5,732 nt of DNA from Deinococcus sp. (GTDB taxonomy: Bacteria; Deinococcota; Deinococci; JACQHA01): NCBI GenBank assembly GCA_016199255.1, contig JACQHA010000223.1, positions 1 through 5,732 of the forward strand, given 5' to 3'. The notes below the pieces were generated by a model, which searched no databases, had not been told where the DNA came from, and saw only the letters and a program-made list of their open reading frames with translations. Below, piece after piece: positions 1-5,536 of this stretch. Position 1 is the first letter of the stretch. Each line of letters opens with the position of its first letter. The translations under genes and the position numbers were made by a program.

Positions 1-25
1 GCACATGGGTCACACCTCCGTCTGG

Positions 26-46
26 GGCTTTGACATGACCCAAGCG
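26..46 (+). repeat. 21-base motif shared with the mutarotase upstream region
   Basis: The segment containing TTGACATGACCCAAGCG matches the minus strand of 1512-1532 (TTGACATAACCCAGGCG) at 18 of 21 positions, all three differences being transitions. Both copies are in non-coding DNA and both contain a perfect TTGACA. It could be a shared promoter or operator element, a small dispersed repeat, or chance; no dyad symmetry is visible. Confidence 0.3.
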
Positions 47-151
47 TAGGCAACCTCGGTGCCCCCGTCCACCTCCCGCCCAAAAGTGATCAGCGGTCAG
101 CTCTGCCCGGCCTTGACAAAAGCACCTCCCGACCAGCAGGATATAGTCAAC

Positions 152-403
152 ATGCGAATTAGTCGCATCCTCTCTCTGACTGGGCGACTTATAGGTATCG
201 CCGCAGTCCTTTTTGCTTCCTTCGCCTCAGGCGGAGCTGCTCTCCCGCTGCAGCCAGCGCACGACGCCGCCAACTGCCAGCTCATGCCGCCCTCCATGGC
301 GGCTGCCCTAGCCCAAGTCGCCCCCCAGCCAGTTTTAGGCTCTTCACTACGGGTCAACTTGCAGCGCACTGTGGCGCTTCATAAGATCTCCCCCCACAGG
401 TGA
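152..403 (+). CDS. possible small secreted protein, unknown function
   Basis: An 83-residue ORF that I do not recognise. Its N-terminus looks like a Sec signal peptide: basic start (MRISR), a hydrophobic run around residues 10-24, then small residues (ASGGAA) that could be cleaved. The rest is Ala/Pro/Gln-rich with one Cys and no visible domain. The frame is open back to a GTG at 59, but the ATG at 152 is the better start: it places the signal-like segment at the N-terminus and has a weak purine-rich GCAGGA about 10 bases upstream. The ORF ends 9 bases before the stop of the convergent mutarotase gene, compatible with a real gene end. No good promoter was found; TTGACA at 113-118 lacks a -10 at proper spacing (TATAGT lies 23 bases away). 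It may equally be a chance ORF. Confidence 0.3.
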   Translation: MRISRILSLTGRLIGIAAVLFASFASGGAALPLQPAHDAANCQLMPPSMAAALAQVAPQPVLGSSLRVNLQRTVALHKISPHR

Positions 404-412
404 TTTCCCACC

Positions 413-1486
413 TCAGGCCGACCGCACCTCACCCTCTGGCGTAATCTCCTTGACCCGCCGCACCCCGCTGTACACCAGCGCCCGGAAGGTGGTACTCACC
501 TCTTGACCAGCGCCTAGCACCAGGGCGGTGCCGTTCTTGATGGCCTCAGCGATGCCCCCTGCCGGGTAGCTGGTCCAGGGCTCGATAGCCAGGTTGTAGG
601 TGCGGCCATACCAGGGATGCCCGTAGTTGCCGCCATACACCATCCATAGCCAGACATGGCGGAACACCTTGGGGTCCCAGGTCATGCCAAAGCCCAGCCG
701 GCGCTTGGTGCTGGTGAGCGCTGCCCAGCCAGCTTTGACATTCGTGACGTAGGCCAGGTCGCTGTGGCCAATATTGGCCGGCACCCGGCTGAGGTCTACT
801 GCGCCCTCTAGCCCTTTCACCTTCGGCCACTTTCCCACGGCACCAGGTGCCAGGCGCGACGTGGAACTAATGGGGTGGGAATGTGCCTCAACCGGGGCGA
901 CCGGCAAGTCAATGACGCAGGCCTGGTCCAGGAAAGGCGGCCCGAAGGTGGGGTGATGTCCCCACATGAGCGGCAGTTCCTCGGCACCTTCATTCACCAC
1001 TCGCTCTGCCATGGTCAGCACTGGGGAGTCCGCGGTTAGGGTCAAGGTCTTCTCCAGATAGAACGGCGTGCGGTAGGTGCGCACCGCCAGGCGCACGGCG
1101 ATCTCTTCTGGGCTATCTGCCACTACCTCAGAGTCCCAGGGAATCAGACACACCTCGCCGTGTAGGCCGAACTCGGCGCCATGGGAACGCGAGGTAGGCC
1201 CGCCTGAGGGCAAGATCTCCTGCCAGCCGCCCTGGTAGTAGTCCAGAAAGGCCCCATCACTGCGCGGCCCCGAGGGCACCATCCGGTGGGGGTTGCGCAG
1301 GCCAATGGGCGAATGCCACATGAAGTCGGTGTCGGTGGGTTTATGGAGAAATTCGATAATGTCGGAACCTTTGTCCACCAGCATGGTGATCCGCAGGAGC
1401 TGGTTCTCCATGACCAGGGCTCGCATCCCATAAATGGTCAAGTTGTCCTGGATCCGACAGCCATAATTGCGCCAAGCAGCTCTCAT
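413..1486 (-). CDS. aldose 1-epimerase (galactose mutarotase)-like protein, DUF4432 type
   Basis: Encodes 357 residues, full length for this galactose-mutarotase-fold group, with no signal peptide, so probably cytoplasmic. The sequence shows an N-terminal beta-rich part with MWHSPIGLRNP (56-66), a DYYQGGWQEILPSGG stretch (82-96), LHGE (108-111), MWGHHPTFG (174-182) and IEPWTS (301-306). By analogy with GalM enzymes, His109, His177/178 and Glu302 are the likely acid/base and sugar-binding residues; this mapping is inferred. The expected reaction is alpha/beta interconversion of an aldose, or binding of a related sugar or sugar phosphate; the substrate cannot be read from sequence. The start at 1486 is supported by a strong GGAGG four bases upstream. 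That ribosome binding site may be paired in a hairpin (see the separate entry). It is transcribed away from the propeller/dehydrogenase pair and ends tail-to-tail with the small ORF at 152-403. The stop is TGA. Confidence 0.85.
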   Translation of the reverse strand: MRAAWRNYGCRIQDNLTIYGMRALVMENQLLRITMLVDKGSDIIEFLHKPTDTDFMWHSPIGLRNPHRMVPSGPRSDGAFLDYYQGGWQEILPSGGPTSRSHGAEFGLHGEVCLIPWDSEVVADSPEEIAVRLAVRTYRTPFYLEKTLTLTADSPVLTMAERVVNEGAEELPLMWGHHPTFGPPFLDQACVIDLPVAPVEAHSHPISSTSRLAPGAVGKWPKVKGLEGAVDLSRVPANIGHSDLAYVTNVKAGWAALTSTKRRLGFGMTWDPKVFRHVWLWMVYGGNYGHPWYGRTYNLAIEPWTSYPAGGIAEAIKNGTALVLGAGQEVSTTFRALVYSGVRRVKEITPEGEVRSA

Positions 1487-1511
1487 GTCTCCTCCCCCAG
1501 AATGGGGGGGG
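1487..1511 (-). promoter_or_regulatory. ribosome binding site within a C-tract/G-tract hairpin
   Basis: On the minus strand the leader reads eight C's (1511-1504), ATTCT, then GGGGGAGGAGAC directly before the ATG at 1486. Five G's (1498-1494) can pair with five of the C's (for example 1508-1504) around a five-base loop. This stem covers the front half of the Shine-Dalgarno sequence GGAGG (1495-1491). The pairing is seen in the sequence; a regulatory effect on mutarotase translation is inference. Confidence 0.4.
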
Positions 1512-1667
1512 CGCCTGGGTTATGTCAAGGCCGTCCCACATGCAACCACCTCACCGAGTTCACTTTCCCGGTGCCCACTGTGATAAACTACCCCCCAATT
1601 GCACCCGTTGCTGCATATCAACGCCATCCCACAGCCAGATGAGTGAGATCCGTCAGGGGGGAAGGAC
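1512..1667. promoter_or_regulatory. divergent intergenic region between mutarotase and propeller genes
   Basis: The 181-bp spacer between two divergently transcribed genes must hold promoters for both. For the rightward pair, TTCACT (1559-1564) and GATAAA (1582-1587) are separated by 17 bases and match the sigma-70 consensus at four of six positions each, with TG just before the -10; this is a tentative call. For the leftward gene a perfect TTGACA (minus strand, complement of 1523-1528) is present but no good -10 follows at 16-18 bases. A 21-base segment including that TTGACA recurs near the left edge of the window. No operator with clear dyad symmetry was found. Confidence 0.35.
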
Positions 1668-2177
1668 ATGAAGCGCATACTGAGTCACTTGATGGCTTGG
1701 GTCCTCGTGGTATCTTGCTTGGTCCTAGCAGGCTCTCCCGCCTTCAGGCAAGCTCCTCCGACGTCCCTGGCATATGTCTCAAACTATACTAGCCAGACCA
1801 TCTCGGTGATTGACGCCGCCACCAATACCGTGGTCGCTACGGTGAACGTCGGGGTCGAGCCTTTTGGGGTGGCGGTGTCCCCTGATGGCTCCCGCGCCTA
1901 CGTGGGGAGCGGTGGTGACTTTGTCTCGGTGCTAGACACGACCACCAATACCGTGATCGCCACCGTGCCAGTAGGGGATCGCCTCCGGGGGATGGCGGTG
2001 ACGCCTGACGGCTCCCGGGTCTATATAGCGAACAACTTCGGCCCGGTCTTAGTACTTGACACTGCTAGCCACACTGTAGTTGCCACAGTAGACGTAGGGG
2101 ATGGCCCTGAGGGCGTGGCAGTGCACCCCAATGGCTCCCATGTCTACGTGACTAACCGCTTTAGCAACACAGTTTAG
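1668..2177 (+). CDS. N-terminal fragment of the YVTN propeller protein (signal peptide plus blades 1-3)
   Basis: As literally encoded, translation from the ATG at 1668 gives 169 residues and stops at TAG: the signal peptide, three complete repeats and the first strand of the fourth (VYVTNRFSNTV). Three blades cannot form a closed propeller alone, although separate chains can sometimes assemble. A lipobox-like VVSC ends at Cys17, but the hydrophobic stretch continues past it, so cleavage after Ala25 is more likely. If the TAG is real and not read through, this is the main product. Confidence 0.6.
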   Translation: MKRILSHLMAWVLVVSCLVLAGSPAFRQAPPTSLAYVSNYTSQTISVIDAATNTVVATVNVGVEPFGVAVSPDGSRAYVGSGGDFVSVLDTTTNTVIATVPVGDRLRGMAVTPDGSRVYIANNFGPVLVLDTASHTVVATVDVGDGPEGVAVHPNGSHVYVTNRFSNTV

Positions 2178-2642
2178 GTGATTGACACCAAGACCAATAC
2201 GGTGGTTGCCACGGTAGGTGTGGGGATTACTCCTGTCGGTGTCGCGGTGCATCCTGGTGGCTCCTGGGTCTATGTGACCAACGACAGCAGCAATACTGTC
2301 TCGGTGATTGACACGGCGAGTAATACGGTGGTCGCCACAGTGGGCGCAGGGAGTTTTCCTAGTGGGGTGGCGGTAACTCCCGATGGCTCTCGGGTCTACG
2401 TGGCTAACCTGGGCAGCAACACTGTCTCGGTAGTGGACACCGCCACCAATACTGTGATCGCTATGGTGGAGGTGGGGAATAGCCCTTTTGGCGTGGCGGT
2501 GACGCCCGACGGCAGCCACGTCTTGGTGGCGAACCGCTCTAACGACACTGTCTCGGTACTAGACACCGCCACCAACACCGTGGTCGCGACTGTGGCCGTC
2601 CAGGGTAGCCCAGCGGCCTTTGGCCAGTTCATCGCCACGCTG
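1767..2642 (+). repeat. seven tandem YVTN-repeat units of about 126 bp
   Basis: Tandem coding repeats start near 1767, 1896, 2019, 2142, 2268, 2394 and 2520. Similarity is visible at the DNA level, strongest between units 5, 6 and 7, around the core AAYACTGTCTCGGT followed by GAC-AC and an ACC/AGT-AAT-AC segment. Such similarity suggests fairly recent internal duplication or gene conversion and makes short-read assembly across this stretch error-prone. Confidence 0.85.
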
Positions 2643-3065
2643 CCGGGCCCAACACCGCTGGTCCAGGTCGAGCCAGTAGCCCTAGTCCAGCAACAGGTGG
2701 AGGCCCTCAACCGGGGTGATGTCGCTGGGGTGCTGGCGACGTTGGCTGACGATGCGGTCCTCCTCAGTCTCTTCTGTCAGCCCTGTTTCGGCCAGGAGGC
2801 GATCCAAAAGAATATTGAGTTTCAGGTCATTAACCAATTTCACCTCACCCTCACCAGCATCGGGACGTTTGGCAACACCGTGGTTGGTCGGTTCGAGGAA
2901 CACGGCGATGTGTTCCGAGCCGCCGGATTCCAGCAGGTCATTGGCTCGTTCTTGGTATGGGTGAGAGGCGACAAGATCGCGTTCAACCGCATCGCCTTGG
3001 ACCCGACTGACCCGGAGACTGCAGCCTTTCTCGCTTTCATAGGTGCCCGGACCCAGGCTCGGTGA
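2178..3065 (+). CDS. C-terminal fragment: YVTN blades 4-7 plus SnoaL/NTF2-like domain
   Basis: Open in the same frame immediately after the TAG for 295 codons, ending at TGA. It could start at the GTG that directly follows the stop (TAGGTG), but no convincing Shine-Dalgarno sequence precedes it, it has no signal peptide and it begins in mid-blade, so independent translation is doubtful. It carries the rest of blade 4, blades 5-7, a Pro-rich linker (near LPGPTPLVQVEP) and the SnoaL/NTF2-like domain. A C-x-x-C pair (FCQPCFG) lies within that domain and might form a disulfide if exported. Best read as the displaced second half of the gene starting at 1668. Confidence 0.55.
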   Translation: MIDTKTNTVVATVGVGITPVGVAVHPGGSWVYVTNDSSNTVSVIDTASNTVVATVGAGSFPSGVAVTPDGSRVYVANLGSNTVSVVDTATNTVIAMVEVGNSPFGVAVTPDGSHVLVANRSNDTVSVLDTATNTVVATVAVQGSPAAFGQFIATLPGPTPLVQVEPVALVQQQVEALNRGDVAGVLATLADDAVLLSLFCQPCFGQEAIQKNIEFQVINQFHLTLTSIGTFGNTVVGRFEEHGDVFRAAGFQQVIGSFLVWVRGDKIAFNRIALDPTDPETAAFLAFIGARTQAR

Positions 3066-3106
3066 TTAATATGGGCGGCATCAGCTAGAAGGGAGCATCA
3101 GAAGAC

Positions 3107-4261
3107 ATGCACGGGCAAGAGATGTTATCCAGGTGGCGGAGTTTCCCTCTGCTGCTACTGATCCTCGCAACATGCTCCACTGGGCAGACCCAAGAGCGCG
3201 TGGCACTCGAGCGAGAGATAGTCGCCACAGGGCTCAACTTCCCAGTGGGCCTGGCGACCCCACCAGGAGACTCGCGGCTATTTGTGGTGGAGAAGGCAGG
3301 GCGGGTGCAGCTGATCAAGGATGGGAATCTGGTGCAGCGCCCATTCCTGGACCTCACCGAGCAGGTCGGTTCCACCGGCAACGAGCAGGGCCTGCTCGCC
3401 GTGGTCTTCCACCCAGACTACGCCGCCAATGGCCGGCTGTTTGTGCACTATACTGACCTCAGCGGCAATACGGTGGTATCTGAGTTTCAGGTCAGCACTG
3501 ACCCCGATGTGGCCGACCCCACCAGCGAGAAAATCACCCTCCAGGTGAAGCACCGCCCCGCCAATCACAATGGGGGCCAGATCGCCTTTGGACCTGAGGG
3601 CTACCTCTACATCGCCCTGGGAGATGGCGGGGGTTCAGGCGACCCATTTGGAAATGGCCAGAACCCTCATACCCTCCTGGGCAAGATCCTGCGCATTGAT
3701 GTGGACAGCGCAGAGCCCTATGGCATCCCACCGGACAACCCGTTTGTGGGAACAGGCCAGGGACTTGGCGAAATCTGGGTCTACGGCCTGCGGAATCCAT
3801 GGCGGTTCTCGTTTGACCGGGAGACGGGGGACCTCTGGATCGGCGATGTGGGCCAGGAGAGCTTCGAAGAGATTGACCTCGGGGTCCCCGGCGGGAACTA
3901 CGGGTGGAGTGTGCTGGAGGGCAACCACTGCTACCTCCAGGATGACTGTGACCAGAGCGGCTTCGTGGCCCCCGTGCTGGAGTACAGCCACAACGTTGGC
4001 CAAGCAGTCATTGGTGGCTACGTCTACCGGGGCATGGCGCTGCCTGGATGGCAGGGGACGTACTTCTATGCCGATTTCATCTCCGGGGTAGTGCGCTCAT
4101 TTCGCTACGTCAACGGGGTAGTGACTGACCAGATGGACCACACTAGAGCGCTGGGCGGGCTCAGCATAACCAGCTTCGGTGAAGATGCCCAGGGAGAGCT
4201 TTATCTAGTTACTGTTTCTGGTACAAGAGCCGGAAGCGTGTACCGGATCGTGGCTCACTAA
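3107..4261 (+). CDS. exported glucose/sorbosone dehydrogenase-family protein (PQQ-dependent sugar dehydrogenase type)
   Basis: Encodes 384 residues, a normal length for the GSDH family, which forms a six-bladed beta-propeller and in characterised members oxidises aldoses to lactones with PQQ and calcium. Family marks seen: NFPVGLA (44-50), GLLAVVFHPDYAANGRLFVHY (95-115), NHNGGQIAFGPEGYLYIALG (153-172) with the likely catalytic His154, YGLRNPWRFSFD (226-237) with the Arg229-Asn230 pair that contacts PQQ in soluble glucose dehydrogenase, NYGW (264-267), and YVYRG..LPGWQGTYFYADF (305-324). The substrate is unknown. Residues 7-26 form an export signal; LATC at 20-23 resembles a lipobox, but Thr before Cys is atypical. 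Cys275 and Cys281 could form a disulfide. The ATG at 3107 has GGGAG about 11 bases upstream; the ATG at 3122 is an alternative and would also keep the signal. It lies 41 bases after the propeller gene and is probably co-transcribed with it. Confidence 0.88.
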   Translation: MHGQEMLSRWRSFPLLLLILATCSTGQTQERVALEREIVATGLNFPVGLATPPGDSRLFVVEKAGRVQLIKDGNLVQRPFLDLTEQVGSTGNEQGLLAVVFHPDYAANGRLFVHYTDLSGNTVVSEFQVSTDPDVADPTSEKITLQVKHRPANHNGGQIAFGPEGYLYIALGDGGGSGDPFGNGQNPHTLLGKILRIDVDSAEPYGIPPDNPFVGTGQGLGEIWVYGLRNPWRFSFDRETGDLWIGDVGQESFEEIDLGVPGGNYGWSVLEGNHCYLQDDCDQSGFVAPVLEYSHNVGQAVIGGYVYRGMALPGWQGTYFYADFISGVVRSFRYVNGVVTDQMDHTRALGGLSITSFGEDAQGELYLVTVSGTRAGSVYRIVAH

Positions 4262-4502
4262 CGCCTGACCACTTCTTTAGCAGAGCCAAACTACCACTAC
4301 ACTTTGGGCGGGCCAGGCGTGCAGGTGGGCCCGCTGGCCGGCTAGACGAGATCGTGGATGAGGTGGGTGAGCCGGGGGCAATCGAGTCGCCGGATGGCCT
4401 AGGACAGTGCGCTGTCGATGTCATCTTCTTGCCAGCCAGGGGCTCTCCCACTACCATAAGGCCGTGAGCCTAGAGCGGATTTTAGCCGGGTGTAGCCTGG
4501 TC
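4262..4502. other. intergenic spacer downstream of the dehydrogenase, no supported gene
   Basis: Contains a seven-base GC-rich inverted repeat, GCGGGCC (4308-4314) with GGCCCGC (4328-4334), which could form a hairpin but has no T-run after it, so it is not a convincing intrinsic terminator. ACGCCTG (4261-4267) is also complemented by CAGGCGT (4314-4320). A plus-strand frame is open through 4467 without a usable start, and a minus-strand frame reads as protein-like segments broken by TAG stops. Either could be a decayed gene end, but neither can be assigned to a family. Confidence 0.4.
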
Positions 4503-4569
4503 ACTGGGTAGGGGCGCAATCTATTAGCGCCCAGCGACCAGGGCGCGATAAATCTTGCCCCTACCTGGT
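4503..4569. repeat. long imperfect palindrome, REP/MITE-like element
   Basis: The outer arms GGTAGGGGC (4507-4515) and GCCCCTACC (4557-4565) are perfect inverted repeats, extended outward to 4503/4569 by two Watson-Crick and two G-T pairs. The inner arms GCGCCC (4527-4532) and GGGCGC (4541-4546) enclose an eight-base loop. The sequence between inner and outer arms is also related in inverted orientation (ATCTATTA against ATTTATC), so nearly the whole element is one degenerate palindrome with arms of about 25 bases. It would fold as a long hairpin in RNA or a cruciform in DNA. No T-tract follows, so it looks more like a dispersed palindromic repeat than a standard terminator. Dispersal cannot be tested here; only one copy is in the window. 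Confidence 0.6.
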
Positions 4570-4654
4570 AGTACATTGACCTGAAAGTTGCTCTAAGCTC
4601 CTAGCGAGACCCAAGGGGAGGAGGGGCCGGGCTGGACAGCTCCAGCCTGCTGGT

Positions 4655-5536
4655 ATGAGCCGAGCACAAGCCAAGGTAGTAGGACGCGCACCTAGTCTGG
4701 GACGGGCCAAACTCAGCGGCCTGGAAATCTACGCCGAGGGCCTGGACCATCCAGAGTGTGTAGCCTGGGGCCCAGATGGGGCGCTCTATGCCGGTGGAGA
4801 ACTGGGGCAGATCTACCGCATTGACCCCCAGACCCGGCGGCCGGAGGAGATCGCCCGCACCGGGGGATTTGTGCTGGGGATTGCCTTCAATAAGAAAGGT
4901 GATCTCTTCATCTGTGATTTCAAGCTGCCAGCAGTCATGCGCCTGGACCGCCAAGGGCGCCTGGAGTGCTTCTGCGAGGCAGTAAACGACGAGCAGATCA
5001 AGGTTCCTAACTTCGCCTCTTTCCATCCTGATGGCTCGCTGTTCGTCTCTGACTCTGGTCAGTGGAAGACTGCCTCCACTGGCAGGGTGTTCCGCCTTAC
5101 CCCTGATGGGCGGGGATCGCTGTTCATTGATGGGCTGGCGTTCGCCAATGGGCTAGCCGTGGACCCCACAGGGAAGTACCTCTACATTGTGCAGAGCACC
5201 GCCAGGAACGTGCTGGAGGTAGCTATTAACCCAGACGGCACCGCTGGCAGGCGCAGGGTCTATGCCTCTAACCTGCAGGTAGTACCCGATGGGCTAGCCT
5301 TTGACCAGGCCGGGAACCTGTACTGCTCGTGCTACGCGCCCTCGGTGGTCTATAAGATCTCCCCAAGGCGGCAGGTGACTGTGGCCTACTATGATCCGGA
5401 GAACACATTGCTAGCAGCCACCACCAACCTGGCCTTTGGCGGGGCCGACTGGCGCGACGTATTTATTGCCAACTTGGGCCGCTGGCACATTACCCACTTT
5501 AGGAGCCAGGTGCCGGGGGTGCCGCTGCCTTTGTAA
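4655..5536 (+). CDS. SMP-30/gluconolactonase-like protein (LRE family)
   Basis: A 293-residue protein of the usual length for the SMP-30/gluconolactonase family, a six-bladed beta-propeller with a central divalent metal that hydrolyses sugar lactones or related esters. The expected metal ligands are present: Glu34 (HPECVAWGPDG), Asn119 (VPNFASFHPDG), Asn165 (FANGLAVDP) and Asp212 (VPDGLAFD). Other repeat marks are GELGQIYRID (48-57) and DGSLFVSDS (126-134). No signal peptide is evident; the first 20 residues are basic and not hydrophobic, so it is probably cytoplasmic. The ATG at 4655 is the only reasonable start: the frame closes upstream at a TGA (4577-4579), and the next in-frame Met is residue 95. 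The purine-rich GGGGAGGAGGGG lies about 30 bases upstream, too far for a normal ribosome site, so initiation is weak or leaderless. TTGACC (4576-4581) might be a -35 but no good -10 follows. It plausibly acts after a sugar dehydrogenase; the real substrate is unknown. Confidence 0.85.
   Translation: MSRAQAKVVGRAPSLGRAKLSGLEIYAEGLDHPECVAWGPDGALYAGGELGQIYRIDPQTRRPEEIARTGGFVLGIAFNKKGDLFICDFKLPAVMRLDRQGRLECFCEAVNDEQIKVPNFASFHPDGSLFVSDSGQWKTASTGRVFRLTPDGRGSLFIDGLAFANGLAVDPTGKYLYIVQSTARNVLEVAINPDGTAGRRRVYASNLQVVPDGLAFDQAGNLYCSCYAPSVVYKISPRRQVTVAYYDPENTLLAATTNLAFGGADWRDVFIANLGRWHITHFRSQVPGVPLPL

Larger units (their letters stand above)
1668..3065 (+). pseudogene. seven-bladed YVTN beta-propeller fused to SnoaL/NTF2-like domain, interrupted by in-frame TAG
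   Basis: Read through the TAG at 2175-2177 (codon 170), this is one 465-codon gene. Residues 1-25 form a Sec signal peptide (MKR start, hydrophobic 8-22, cleavage after SPA). Seven YVTN-type repeats of 41-43 residues follow at about 34-76, 77-117, 118-158, 159-200, 201-242, 243-284 and 285-325, each with the pattern VYVxN..SNTVSVIDTxTNTVVATVxVG..P.GVAVxPDGS. Seven is a natural number for a closed propeller. Residues about 336-450 resemble a SnoaL/NTF2-like fold (QQQVEALNRGDVAGVLATLA, then GQEAI and a beta-rich tail). The product would be exported; YVTN propellers usually bind partners or ligands outside the cell, and no catalytic role is evident. The start has AGGGGG seven bases upstream. The dehydrogenase gene follows after 41 bases, probably in one operon. 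The stop falls inside blade 4, so the truncated product should not close a propeller. A recent nonsense change, a sequence error or readthrough are all possible. Confidence 0.8.

Noticed and set aside
59..151. Longer version of the small ORF starting at GTG 59
   Set aside because: It would bury the signal-like segment 31 residues in, and there is no ribosome site before the GTG; the ATG at 152 fits better.
381..393. 13-base identity ATAAGATCTCCCC between 381-393 and the SMP-30 gene near 5351
   Set aside because: Short, with no extended similarity on either side in protein or DNA; most likely chance.
2175..2177. General reassignment of TAG to an amino acid
   Set aside because: The ABC sugar-binding protein gene ends with TAG at 5539-5537 exactly where the family normally ends, so TAG acts as a stop in this genome.
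2049..2519. Long minus-strand open frame (156 codons) under the propeller gene
   Set aside because: It is the antisense shadow of the tandem repeats, with a His/Arg-rich repetitive product and no ribosome site; the plus strand has the clear YVTN family match.
4308..4334. Intrinsic terminator after the dehydrogenase gene
   Set aside because: The seven-base GC stem has a 13-base loop and is followed by TGGCCGGCTAG, with no T-run.
4262..4467. Plus-strand open frame reading LDEIVDEVGEPGAIESPDGL, and a minus-strand frame reading AIRRLDCPRLTHLIHDLV between TAG stops, possible gene relic
   Set aside because: The plus frame has no usable start and the minus frame is broken by stops; both cover the same DNA and I recognise no family, so neither can be called.
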